A stretch of DNA of 64,000 nt, taken from positions 186,001 to 250,000 of the forward strand of contig NZ_VLPS01000009.1 in the NCBI RefSeq assembly GCF_007570865.1, given 5' to 3'. Shown here one piece after another: positions 1 to 7,587 of this stretch (the first letter of the stretch is position 1; each line of letters opens with the position of its first letter). Origin of the DNA: Atlantibacter subterraneus. Its GTDB lineage: Bacteria > Pseudomonadota > Gammaproteobacteria > Enterobacterales > Enterobacteriaceae. Both the position numbers and the translations under genes were made by a program. A model generated the notes under the pieces. The model saw only the letters and a list, made by a program, of their open reading frames with translations, was not told the origin of the DNA and searched no databases.

Positions 1-141
1 AAGCTCGGTATCCATATCGCGCAGCTCTTCCAGCGTCTTGTGGCGGAAGGTGAGCGTCAGCTTACCGTCTTCAGCGCCAGCGCGCGGGATGCTGGCGGTT
101 ACAGAAAAGGTAGGGTTGGGGATCAGGGAGAATTTGGTCAT
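1..141 (-). CDS. Phage tail assembly chaperone, N-terminal part (cut by window edge)
   Basis: Reading frame starts at the ATG complementary to 139-141 and is still open at base 1, giving 47 residues that begin MTKFSLIPNPTFSVTASIPR. The opening resembles the tail assembly chaperone (TAC) found next to the major tail tube gene in siphophages, where it escorts the tape measure protein; TACs often have a -1 frameshift extension, which would lie outside the window. It is preceded by a terminator hairpin (152-181). The family call rests on the N-terminus and position only. Confidence 0.6.
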   Translation of the reverse strand, partial: MTKFSLIPNPTFSVTASIPRAGAEDGKLTLTFRHKTLEELRDMDTEL

Positions 142-151
142 TTCGGTTCCT

Positions 152-181
152 TAGAAAAAAAGAAACCCGCCGGAGCGGGTT
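152..181 (-). terminator. Intrinsic terminator between tail genes
   Basis: On the minus strand a 7-bp stem AACCCGC/GCGGGTT with a 4-base loop is followed by TCTTTTTTT. It lies after the 207-977 gene and just before the tail chaperone gene, so late transcripts must read through it. Confidence 0.75.
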
Positions 182-206
182 GAGTAATCGAGTGCATAAG
201 GGGAAT

Positions 207-977
207 TTAGCGGCTGTACAACAGGCCGCCGGGCTTCAGCGCATTGCGGATTGCATCGTTTACCGCATCGTGCATCGCTTGTTGCAGACCGGCCGTGGGA
301 GATTGGAACAGATCGCTTTCGCGCACGGCATCAATCACGGCCTGCTTCATTTCATCGCAGAGCACGGCCTTCGTTTTTATGTTGGTTGCCTCGGCGTTTT
401 CGATGATGGATGAAGCAGCTTCATGCACCTTAAAGCGATCGGCTTTAAACTCTACCTTGCATTGCTCGCCCTCAGCGCCGATAACCATGCCGGATGTATA
501 TTGTTTTTCGCCGCAGTCCACGCCCATCTTCACGCTGTAATTCGCAGATGCTATGCCATCGCCAATCACCGCATCATTGATGAGCTCCTGACCGGATTTA
601 GCGATAAACCAGCCATCATTAAGATCATTAAGTGCGCGGCTGTTACGGATCTCTTCCGTCAGCGCCTCAATCATTTCTCCGGCATCGACAGAAGATACCG
701 CCTCGTTCCAGTCACTGGTTCGCCAATCTCGCGCTGAACCATCCGCAGCAATTGGACGCAGGCGCACCTGTAATCGCTCACCAGCTTTGAGGCCAGAAAT
801 CATGAGCTCAGTAACCGGCCAACTGATTACCTCTTTTACAAGACGTCCATCAGCAAGGAGATATTGCAGCTCAAGCCGGGAACCCCAGAAGCTTAAATCA
901 GGCCATTTCCATTCGACGTTTACGCCAAAAGGTTTCGATGTCGTTGTTACATGAGGGATGCTTTTAGGTTCAGACAT
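207..977 (-). CDS. Tail-tip-like protein (FnIII plus DUF1983-like region)
   Basis: 256 residues. Residues about 15-80 look like a fibronectin type III fold (VEWKWPD..., then SGLKAGERLQVRLRPI), and residues about 115-185 resemble the DUF1983-type C-terminal region of lambda gpJ-like tail tip proteins (GWFIAKSG..., SGMVIGAEGE, VEFKADRFKVH). The C-terminal third is predicted mostly helical. Such domains normally sit at the end of a >1000-residue tail tip protein, so a short free-standing gene between the tail tube gene and the tail chaperone gene is unusual. It may decorate the tail or be a displaced J fragment; the role is inferred only. Confidence 0.5.
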   Translation of the reverse strand: MSEPKSIPHVTTTSKPFGVNVEWKWPDLSFWGSRLELQYLLADGRLVKEVISWPVTELMISGLKAGERLQVRLRPIAADGSARDWRTSDWNEAVSSVDAGEMIEALTEEIRNSRALNDLNDGWFIAKSGQELINDAVIGDGIASANYSVKMGVDCGEKQYTSGMVIGAEGEQCKVEFKADRFKVHEAASSIIENAEATNIKTKAVLCDEMKQAVIDAVRESDLFQSPTAGLQQAMHDAVNDAIRNALKPGGLLYSR

Positions 978-1088
978 TTTATGTTCCTTTTAGGCGTGAG
1001 CCTGTCGCACGGCAAAGCCGCCGAAAGTAATCGGTTTGCCCAGGCTCACAGCTGAAAGACTTTCTTTGATGTGCGCGTGCGATGCGCA

Positions 1089-1112
1089 ATAAAGAGCCCG
1101 GCGAACCGGGCT
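1089..1112 (-). terminator. Intrinsic terminator after tail tube gene
   Basis: Minus strand stem AGCCCGG/CCGGGCT with a 4-base TTCG loop followed by CTTTATT. It lies just downstream of the stop codon of the 1120-2052 gene. The T tract is short, so it may be leaky. Confidence 0.65.
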
Positions 1113-1119
1113 TAAAGGT

Positions 1120-2052
1120 TTAGCTGACAGTAACGGTGCACGCTGCAGAAGTAAGGGTCTTGCCTGCGGCGTCGGTGACTTCGCAGGTATAGACGCCAGC
1201 ATCGCTGGATGCGACCGACGGAATGTTGAACGTTGAGGCGGTCTTACCAGGCTGAGCGGTGCTGCCTTTCTTCCACACATAGGTGTACGGCGCGGAACCA
1301 CCCTGCATAACCACAGCCAGATCCAGTGCAGCGCCAGTTGCGAGTGCTTTAGTGGATGGCAGGTCAGTCAGGAACGCCAGCGGCAGCACGGATGAATCAG
1401 CGATCGGGTAAATCTGCATATCCGATTCGAAGTTCATACGCGCTTCGTTGCTCTCAACGGCGTTGATTTCGGTACGCGGCACGCGCTGGAAGGACACCTT
1501 GGCGGAATAGTAACGATCCGCTTTGCCGCGCGGGTTGTGGAACCATACCGCCGTGGTGTCGCTGGAGTCATCCAGGTCGATGAGGCGTTTGTAGATCGCC
1601 AGTTGAGGGTCATGCGCAAAGGTGTAGACCTGAACCACCGCGTTTTTGAAAGTTGGGATGGTGCGCGCTTTGTCATCTTCCAGGAACTGAACGCTAATGG
1701 TCTGCTGGTCACCGCCCTCAGTGGACAGCGTCATAACCTGCGGCATGGTGATCCACGAATCGACTTTGCGCAGCGTACCCGCGCCGGTGCCCGCCGGGAA
1801 TTTCTTTGTGTCGGTGGTATCAAACGCTTCTAACACGATTTTGGTGCCGGTCACCGATTTAACGCGCAGCACCATATTATCGAGCTTCAGCCAGCCAGAG
1901 TTAACCTGGACAACATCGCCCGCGAGGATCCCGGCAGCCGAGGCAACGGTCAGTTCGCATTCCGTCGCGTTGGAGGCTGCAGTGAAGGTGATCGGAGCCT
2001 GATAGGCTTTGGCCACGTTCACACGCGAGCCGTTAGGGATTGCGAATGCCAT
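1120..2052 (-). CDS. Major tail tube protein with C-terminal Ig-like domain
   Basis: 310 residues. The first 225 or so match the siphophage tail tube type (MAFAIPNGSRVNVAKAY..., DSWITMPQVMTLSTEGGDQQT) that polymerises into the tail tube. Residues about 230-310 form an immunoglobulin-like domain of the type found on phage surface proteins (YTYVWKKGS, SSDAGVYTCEVTDAAGKT, TVTVS), probably exposed on the tail surface. It follows the tail terminator gene and precedes the chaperone, the standard order. Own terminators lie on both sides, fitting a highly expressed gene. Confidence 0.85.
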   Translation of the reverse strand: MAFAIPNGSRVNVAKAYQAPITFTAASNATECELTVASAAGILAGDVVQVNSGWLKLDNMVLRVKSVTGTKIVLEAFDTTDTKKFPAGTGAGTLRKVDSWITMPQVMTLSTEGGDQQTISVQFLEDDKARTIPTFKNAVVQVYTFAHDPQLAIYKRLIDLDDSSDTTAVWFHNPRGKADRYYSAKVSFQRVPRTEINAVESNEARMNFESDMQIYPIADSSVLPLAFLTDLPSTKALATGAALDLAVVMQGGSAPYTYVWKKGSTAQPGKTASTFNIPSVASSDAGVYTCEVTDAAGKTLTSAACTVTVS

Positions 2053-2074
2053 AGCACTCTCCTGAATTTAGGTA

Positions 2075-2100
2075 ATAAAAAAACCCGCCAGACGGCGGGT
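2075..2100 (-). terminator. Intrinsic terminator upstream of tail tube gene
   Basis: Minus strand stem ACCCGCC/GGCGGGT with a 4-base loop and a run of seven T. It overlaps the stop codon of the tail terminator gene (2100-2549). Confidence 0.8.
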
Positions 2101-2549
2101 CAGTAATCAGCGCGGTATTGCATGCTGACGGGAGTTGTGAAAGTTATGGAGCCGCTACTGCCATTGGGTGCTGATGTGGGGCGATCCTGTATCGGCGTGC
2201 GCACCTGCGGCGGTCCGTTTATGTAAACCGTCAGATCGCCATCCACCAGCGGCAGACCTTCGGGGAAGGCATCAGCGACAGACTTAGCCAACCCTCTGGC
2301 CTGCGTCACGCCGCTGCCGGCAGGAGCGATGATATTGATCTGGAGAATGCCCTGGTAGGTTCGCATCTGACCTTCCAGATCCTGCCCAACGGTTTGCGCC
2401 GGCAGAACGTAAACACGCCCGTAAGGCGCATTTTCCGGTGGAGAAAATACGATGTTCGGCCAGGCCACTGGCAGACTGAGCGAAGAGCAGATAACCGCGA
2501 CGCGACTTTCCAGCAGGTCAGCGATACGCATTGACTGATCACCGGCCAT
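2100..2549 (-). CDS. Tail terminator-like protein (DUF4128 type)
   Basis: 149 residues (ATG at 2549; a second ATG at 2531). The arrangement MRIADLLESRV..., YGRVYVLPAQT, DLEGQMRTYQGILQINII and SITFTTPVSMQYRADY is that of small phage proteins that cap the tail tube and join it to the head (lambda gpU-like role). It overlaps the gene upstream by 11 bases and is followed directly by a terminator. Family by recall of the motif pattern. Confidence 0.7.
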   Translation of the reverse strand: MAGDQSMRIADLLESRVAVICSSLSLPVAWPNIVFSPPENAPYGRVYVLPAQTVGQDLEGQMRTYQGILQINIIAPAGSGVTQARGLAKSVADAFPEGLPLVDGDLTVYINGPPQVRTPIQDRPTSAPNGSSGSITFTTPVSMQYRADY

Positions 2550-3138
2550 TGCGCACCTCGCTCATAGCCTCACGGAATAGTTGCGCGGCATCTAGCGCGG
2601 TGATGCCCACCATGCCGCCTGGGGCCTGGCCGGAATGCCCGTTCTCTAGTGCTGCCGCATATGGCAGGTTATTGGTGAAGAAAATCGAGCTGACCTGGCC
2701 CACCCTGAACACCTCGAGCACTGCCAGGCCGCGGGAGTTGGAACCCTGACCGGAAGCGTCCGGTGTATCGTTGGACTGGCTCGGCTGGCTATCGAACCCC
2801 ACATACCAGTTGTTCTTGAAGCGCCCGCCGACATAGCCATCAGGCTTTTTGATGTCCATTGAGTCGTTGACGCGCAGCCCGCGCTTAAGCCGTCCGGACC
2901 TGGTCAGGTTGTCCGGATTATCACGCAGGGCAGCGTTATGATCCCGCACAGCATCGTTATATGCCGATGCCGTTTGGTTCACCCGCCAGATATCAGGGTT
3001 ACCAACAGGAGACATCTCAACCAGTTGAGCGAGGATTTTAATTCCCGTCCGGCGCACCACCTCGTCCATCTCCTGCTTCGAGCTATCCACGAACAACTGA
3101 ATGGCAGCCAGGAACGGCTGATTAGCAGAACTAGCCAT
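2539..3138 (-). CDS. HK97 gp10-like tail completion / neck protein
   Basis: 199 residues. N-terminal helix with VRRTGIKILAQLVEMSPVGNPDIW followed by a GRLKRGLR segment and a C-terminal YAAALENGHSGQAPGGMVG motif, the pattern of HK97 gp10-type proteins that act at the head-tail junction. It sits between a head-closure-like gene (3141-3494) and the tail terminator, in the usual order. No membrane segments. Confidence 0.7.
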   Translation of the reverse strand: MASSANQPFLAAIQLFVDSSKQEMDEVVRRTGIKILAQLVEMSPVGNPDIWRVNQTASAYNDAVRDHNAALRDNPDNLTRSGRLKRGLRVNDSMDIKKPDGYVGGRFKNNWYVGFDSQPSQSNDTPDASGQGSNSRGLAVLEVFRVGQVSSIFFTNNLPYAAALENGHSGQAPGGMVGITALDAAQLFREAMSEVRNGR

Positions 3139-3140
3139 AC

Positions 3141-3494
3141 CTACGCCCTCAGTTGGATGTTGTAGGAGATCAACACATCGGCAGGCTTAACGGGATTCGG
3201 CTCTACCACGCGCCATTTCTTGCCGTCGATTTCGATGCGGTCATCAATGCGCACTTCCGTTTCGAACGTGGCCGCCAGCTTCTTATCGCCGGTGGCGATC
3301 AGGGAGCCGTCGATTTCTCGGGCGGAGTATTCAGTGACAACGCCAGTGACGGTCGCAGTGATAGCCGGGGTGGTTACCTCTTTGCCGAACTGATCGCGGG
3401 TAGTGCCGCCACCGCGGGTAAGCTGGTAGGTTTTGCCATTCTCAGTCAGCAACCGGGTCGCCGTGGCGCGCATACGTCGATAGTCGATTGGCAT
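3141..3494 (-). CDS. Head closure / head-tail connector-like protein
   Basis: 117 residues, mostly beta strand (TYQLTRGGG, VTGVVTEYSAREIDGSLI, RIEIDGKKWRVVEPNPV, ISYNIQLRA). Size, fold tendency and position between the DnaT-like adaptor and the gp10-like gene fit a head closure protein that seals the portal after packaging. No strong motif seen, so the call is mainly positional. Confidence 0.55.
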   Translation of the reverse strand: MPIDYRRMRATATRLLTENGKTYQLTRGGGTTRDQFGKEVTTPAITATVTGVVTEYSAREIDGSLIATGDKKLAATFETEVRIDDRIEIDGKKWRVVEPNPVKPADVLISYNIQLRA

Positions 3495-3495
3495 A

Positions 3496-3750
3496 TCAGC
3501 GCGCCTCGATGTTGGTATGGATGAAGTCCGCTTTTAGTGCTTCGATAGCGCCGATCATGACATATGGCCTGCCGCCGCTATGCCAGCAATCAATCTCACA
3601 TCCGTCATCGCTAAGCATGATAATCGCCAGGCTATGACAGTTGCCGTCGCGCGCCATTTGTAGCGCCTCTTCGAGTAGCCTTATCACCTCCTGGCTGTCA
3701 TGCCCAGGTTGCGCTTTGCCGGAGAAGGGAACCACTTTCAGGTCAGACAT
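3496..3750 (-). CDS. Hypothetical phage protein in connector cluster
   Basis: 84 residues from the ATG at 3750, chosen because GGGGG lies 4 bases upstream; a longer in-frame extension to 3855 overlaps the previous gene and is unlikely. The protein is MSDLKVVPFSG... with a central helix (EVIRLLEEALQMARDG) and a strand region containing two cysteines. It resembles small proteins of unknown function encoded in lambdoid late operons. It starts 1 base after the end of the upstream gene, so the two are coupled. Confidence 0.6.
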   Translation of the reverse strand: MSDLKVVPFSGKAQPGHDSQEVIRLLEEALQMARDGNCHSLAIIMLSDDGCEIDCWHSGGRPYVMIGAIEALKADFIHTNIEAR

Positions 3751-3751
3751 A

Positions 3752-4234
3752 TCACCCCCTTTCGATGCGGATCTGATTGCCGCCCACCACCAGCCCGCGC
3801 AGCGATGAATAGAACCAGGGGAATGACGGTGCAGCTTTGTTCGTGCCCGGCTCATACTGAACGGTTACCGCGCCCTCGACGCGCTCCATGACCACCGCCC
3901 CGCCACCAGCGACCGACGGCGTGAGGTCAATCTCCTGCGATTCGATAGCCAGGCGGCACTGCGCATCAACCAGGCGCTGTGGGATGGCGTCATCCGGCAG
4001 GTCAACGCCATCAAAGCGCACGCCGGAGCGCGGCCACGACAGCGGCTGCGATGTGCTGGAGCGCTGACCGCGCCAGGTCTTCCCTTCCAGATAGTCCATC
4101 GCCTGCATCAGCATCCGGCCGCACTCACCATCATCGGCAGGTACGGTGTAGCCGCGCCCCGACGCGAACGCGCGCAGGTCGACAACGCTGGCATAGCTGT
4201 TGAAATCGGGCGAATGGGGATCGGCAACCAGCAT
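3752..4234 (-). CDS. Head-tail adaptor (DnaT-like ssDNA-binding family annotation)
   Basis: 160 residues: MLVADPHSPDFNSYASVVDL, AFASGRGYTVP, then MDYLEGKTWRGQRSSTSQPLSWPRSGV and AQCRLAIESQEIDL. This is the head-tail adaptor (gp6-like) pattern that databases often label 'putative DnaT-like ssDNA binding protein'. Position right after the coat gene and a 57-residue small gene supports an adaptor docking on the portal. Confidence 0.65.
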   Translation of the reverse strand: MLVADPHSPDFNSYASVVDLRAFASGRGYTVPADDGECGRMLMQAMDYLEGKTWRGQRSSTSQPLSWPRSGVRFDGVDLPDDAIPQRLVDAQCRLAIESQEIDLTPSVAGGGAVVMERVEGAVTVQYEPGTNKAAPSFPWFYSSLRGLVVGGNQIRIERG

Positions 4235-4236
4235 GG

Positions 4237-4410
4237 TTATTCCTCCAGACGCCAGTCCAGCGCCAGCCAGTTATCCACTTCGTCAGGATGAACGTCAGCA
4301 CGCAGCGGGCCGTCAGGGAACTCTGGTTGGTCACGAACCATAATGACCAGGTCGCTCGTCTTTTTCTCGGCCTCACGCTGCGCGCGCTGCTCTTTGGTTA
4401 ATCCGGCCAT
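4237..4410 (-). CDS. Small charged phage protein, 57 aa
   Basis: ATG at 4410 preceded by AGGAGG at 4 bases, TAA at 4237-4239. The product starts MAGLTKEQRAQREAEKK and continues DLVIMVRDQPEFPDGPLRA to WLALDWRLEE. Strongly charged N-terminal helix and a tryptophan-rich tail. It sits between the coat gene and the adaptor gene; similar small genes occur there in related phages but the role is unknown. The very good ribosome binding site is the main evidence that it is real. Confidence 0.7.
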   Translation of the reverse strand: MAGLTKEQRAQREAEKKTSDLVIMVRDQPEFPDGPLRADVHPDEVDNWLALDWRLEE

Positions 4411-4419
4411 TGGGCCTCC

Positions 4420-4444
4420 TGAAAAACAAAGGGGCCGAAGCCCC
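4420..4444 (-). terminator. Intrinsic terminator after major capsid gene
   Basis: Minus strand stem GGGGC/GCCCC with a TTCG tetraloop followed by TTTGTTTTTC, starting 6 bases after the coat protein stop codon. Confidence 0.75.
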
Positions 4445-4449
4445 AGTGG

Positions 4450-5586
4450 TTAGCCCATGATGATGGTTGAATGCTCAGGCTGCACGGATGCAACACCCCA
4501 CGCCACACCAACTTCATAACGCACCTGGCGGTACTGGCGATACAGCGCGATCTGGAAGGTGATACCGGATACCGGGTCGGTCACGTTCATAACATCGTCG
4601 GCGGTGTCGCCGCCTTTTGGCATTGCCGGGGTGCGGCACGCCAGCAGGAATGCGTTGCGATCGAAAGCCATGTTTGGCGCAAACTCGCTAAGCACAGTGA
4701 CGGCCGCCTGGTCTGCCAGATCCTGACGCAGGCCTGGCGCAGCAATAGTGATGCTGGAAGAGGTTGCCGCTACGACCAGATACTGATTGTCGTCACCGTC
4801 GAATTTCACTGCGGTACCGACAGCGATACCACCGGTACCCGCAGAGATAGCAACGATAATGTCGCCCTCTTTCTTCGCGCCGTTGACCTTGTAGCCAGCA
4901 GCAGTGCTCTTTGCGGTGCGCTTGATGTTGGCGGATTCATGCAGGTTGAAGCCCATTACGCGACCGATGATGCCTTCTCGCAATAGCTGGTCGGTACCGG
5001 CTTCATTCGCTTTGAACAGCACGGACTGCTTACCACGAATGGAGGCCATCGCCTCACCGCCCAGAACCATACGCAGGTCGGTAGTTGGCGCACCATTATC
5101 CACCAGAATCTGGCGGGCCAGCGCTGCATCAGACAGATCGTCTTTAATGCTGAATGGGGTGTCTTTAGGCGTACCGACAGCGCGAGATGATTTGTAGAAC
5201 AGCGCTGCCAGGTCAGCGTCCATCTCATTGCTCAGCGCACGGAAGGCCTGAGAGAACTGGTCAGCCAGGATGACGTCGTAGTTACCTGATGGCCCGATAG
5301 CCAACTGCTCTTCACCGTTCCATTTGACCGGGGCCATTTTGGATTTGGTGATTTTGACATCCACGGTGCCAATGTTCTGATCGCCGTCGTTTGGTGCAGT
5401 TGCTGCAGGGGTGATATCAACGGTGGTGGTCGGCGGCGCAACCGGTGCGGTGACGGTCTGGTCTTTAGCCGCAGCATCAGCTTTCGCGTTGCGCGCCACA
5501 GCAGGGATGAAGCCGACCTGCTCGCGGGATACGCGGTTCAGTGCGGTGTACAGAGTAGGAATTAACCCAGTAAGCGTGTTGCTCAT
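4450..5586 (-). CDS. Major capsid protein (P22 coat-like)
   Basis: 378 residues. N-terminal IPTLYTALNRVSREQVGFIPAV with an alanine/proline/threonine-rich segment, central VDVKITKSKMAPVKWNGEEQ and QILVDNGAPTTDLRMVLGG, a beta-rich insertion (EGDIIVAISAGTGGIAVG), and a C-terminal NMAFDRNAFLLACRTPAMPKG ... YRQVRYEVGVAWGVASVQPE. This matches the P22 coat protein family used by many siphophage-like prophages. Preceded by the scaffold gene and followed by its own terminator, typical for the most expressed late gene. Confidence 0.85.
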   Translation of the reverse strand: MSNTLTGLIPTLYTALNRVSREQVGFIPAVARNAKADAAAKDQTVTAPVAPPTTTVDITPAATAPNDGDQNIGTVDVKITKSKMAPVKWNGEEQLAIGPSGNYDVILADQFSQAFRALSNEMDADLAALFYKSSRAVGTPKDTPFSIKDDLSDAALARQILVDNGAPTTDLRMVLGGEAMASIRGKQSVLFKANEAGTDQLLREGIIGRVMGFNLHESANIKRTAKSTAAGYKVNGAKKEGDIIVAISAGTGGIAVGTAVKFDGDDNQYLVVAATSSSITIAAPGLRQDLADQAAVTVLSEFAPNMAFDRNAFLLACRTPAMPKGGDTADDVMNVTDPVSGITFQIALYRQYRQVRYEVGVAWGVASVQPEHSTIIMG

Positions 5587-5605
5587 ATTCTAAATATCCT
5601 TTCGA

Positions 5606-6358
5606 TTAATCGACGATGCTGACGCCGTCGCTTAGCGCAGCCTGCTTGCCTGCACCATCCAGAGCGTCAAACGCACCGCGTTTCATGGTTTTTTGCCCGG
5701 CCTGATGCTGCGACTGGAGGAACCCACCGCCGCTGTTGCCGGACGCTTTGAGGATGTAGTCTTTCTGCGGATGTGACTCGACCAGGGATTCCAGCGCTTC
5801 ATCGAAGCCAGCCAACTCGCCGGGCTTGGTGCGGGAGAACACCTTATTCCCCTGCCCGTCGTAAGCCACCACCTGGCCGTCTTCGATTTTGAAGTTCTGG
5901 CCGAAGTAGGAACGCACGAACTCTGTCGGGATTGCCATCTTCTCGGAGATAAACTTGGAGCCACCGAAGCGGCCGCCGATCATCTCGTCGTAGAGTTGGT
6001 TTTCCAGCTGTTTGGTTTTGCCGTTCGCTTCGTCCAGCTGCTGCTGGTAAACCTTGGTGATCTCGGCCTTTACCTGGTCAACCGCGCCCGCGTCGATCAG
6101 TTTTTTCTGGTCGATTTTGGTCATCATTTCCAGGGCTTCAAGTGCCTTGGTCGGGTCGCTGATGCCAGCGAATTTCGCGAGACTGGCTTCCGCCGCTTCC
6201 TTCGCCTCGCGGTGAGTTTTGGCTTCACCGTTCAGGGTGGTGATTTTTGTCATCGCTGCGACCGCGTCGAACGGGATTTCTTTGCCGTCGGCATGGACGT
6301 ACACAGGCATACCGTTTTCAACGACCACATTGCCGTTAGCATCAAGTTTGAGTTTCAT
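5606..6358 (-). CDS. Capsid scaffold-like protein (DUF6651 type)
   Basis: 250 residues. Short N-terminal strand region (MKLKLDANGNVVVENGMPVY), a long charged coiled-coil-prone helix from about 35 to 125 (NGEAKTHREAKEAAEASLAK, KVYQQQLDEANGKTKQLENQL), and a glycine/glutamine-rich tail. This is the usual make-up of head scaffolds, and it lies directly upstream of the coat gene, where scaffolds are encoded. Confidence 0.75.
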   Translation of the reverse strand: MKLKLDANGNVVVENGMPVYVHADGKEIPFDAVAAMTKITTLNGEAKTHREAKEAAEASLAKFAGISDPTKALEALEMMTKIDQKKLIDAGAVDQVKAEITKVYQQQLDEANGKTKQLENQLYDEMIGGRFGGSKFISEKMAIPTEFVRSYFGQNFKIEDGQVVAYDGQGNKVFSRTKPGELAGFDEALESLVESHPQKDYILKASGNSGGGFLQSQHQAGQKTMKRGAFDALDGAGKQAALSDGVSIVD

Positions 6359-6435
6359 TGTTTAGCTCCAGCCTTCCGGCCATTGGTAATAGGTCATCCG
6401 ACCCGGTCACCGCGTCGCATCCGCTCAGCGGCAGG

Positions 6436-6463
6436 CATAAAAAAGGCCGCCCGGAGGCAGCCT
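6436..6463 (-). terminator. Intrinsic terminator upstream of scaffold gene
   Basis: Minus strand GGCTGCC-TCCG-GGCGGCC hairpin followed by TTTTTTATG, 20 bases after the stop codon of the head morphogenesis gene. Confidence 0.7.
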
Positions 6464-6482
6464 GATGTTGATGAGGTTTGTA

Positions 6483-7586
6483 TTACTCGAACGCCGACGC
6501 ATCCACGCGGCGCAGTTCGTCCAGGGTCAGAAACTCCCCGGCATCATTGAACATCTCCGGCACGGTGATTTTGCCGTCGCGAAGCATCATGGCGCGGGTG
6601 ACGCCCAGTACTTGCTCCTGCCGCGCGTACGGTTGCCGGGTAAGCCAGTCAGCATAACTGGTATGAGCTGGCACCTGTCCGTCCATTGAGGCGCGTGTGG
6701 CGCTGCTCAGTTCGCCTGAGGCTATCTGCAACTCCTCCCACGATTTCGTGATCAGGATTTCACCAGAGCGGCAGCAGAAGTGGATTTTGCCGGGGCCGCG
6801 CAGGTACGGCACCACATGGCCCAGCGGCTTGCCGTCGAGGGTGTAGAGCTTGCGGTCGCGGATAATGCACCACTGGCTGGTATGCGTATCGAGCGTCGAA
6901 GACCACTGCTTGGCCTTCACGATATCGCTGTTGGCCTGGGCGAACTCCTGGCGCGCCGTGGCGGCCATATGGTTCACTGCAGTGCGGGTCACCACCGCCA
7001 GGTCGCGGCGGGATGCGTTGATAACCCCATCTTCACGGTTGAGTTTCGGCGTGCCGGCAACGCGCCGGACAATCTGCTCTACCGTTTCGCCCTGGAGGAA
7101 ACCGGAGCGCACAGCGTTGGTGATTTTGTCCAGCCGGTCGGCTTCAAGCTTCTGTCCCCACTCTTTCAGCAAACGCCCCTGGAACGGCTGCGCCACTGCT
7201 GCGGCATAAACCTGCTCAGGTGCGATGCTCTGTAGCGGCACATGCTTAAGGATCTGTTTCGGAATGATGCTGCTGAACAGGTCCAGTTGATACCCGGCTT
7301 CATACTCAACGTAGCGCGTCAGCTCTCGCGCCAGCGCATCATTGACCGGTTCATAGGCCTGTTGGTTCAGGTCACGTACGCCAGCCAGCAGCGAAGCGAG
7401 GCGGCGGGCACTGTAGGTATCGGCACGCTTGCCGTCCAGCAGCACCAGCAGTTTGGCGGCCAGGTCATTATCCATTTTATTCAGCAGCGCCACCATGCGC
7501 CGGGCAACGCCATTACCGTAGCGGGTCACATACAGGCCATGCGCTATCGTCTCGTCCTGGAGCCTGGCATTGACGGAGCGGGCCAT
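6483..7586 (-). CDS. Minor head protein, SPP1 gp7 / Mu gpF type
   Basis: 367 residues. The central region carries the family signature: SRRDLAVVTRTAVNHMAATARQEF followed by WSSTLDTHTSQWCIIRDRKLY and a cysteine pair IHFCCRSGE. These proteins are thought to be injected or to help load capsids, and are encoded next to the portal gene, as here (portal stop is 1 base upstream). Full length, no disruption seen. Confidence 0.85.
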   Translation of the reverse strand: MARSVNARLQDETIAHGLYVTRYGNGVARRMVALLNKMDNDLAAKLLVLLDGKRADTYSARRLASLLAGVRDLNQQAYEPVNDALARELTRYVEYEAGYQLDLFSSIIPKQILKHVPLQSIAPEQVYAAAVAQPFQGRLLKEWGQKLEADRLDKITNAVRSGFLQGETVEQIVRRVAGTPKLNREDGVINASRRDLAVVTRTAVNHMAATARQEFAQANSDIVKAKQWSSTLDTHTSQWCIIRDRKLYTLDGKPLGHVVPYLRGPGKIHFCCRSGEILITKSWEELQIASGELSSATRASMDGQVPAHTSYADWLTRQPYARQEQVLGVTRAMMLRDGKITVPEMFNDAGEFLTLDELRRVDASAFE

Positions 7587-7587
7587 A

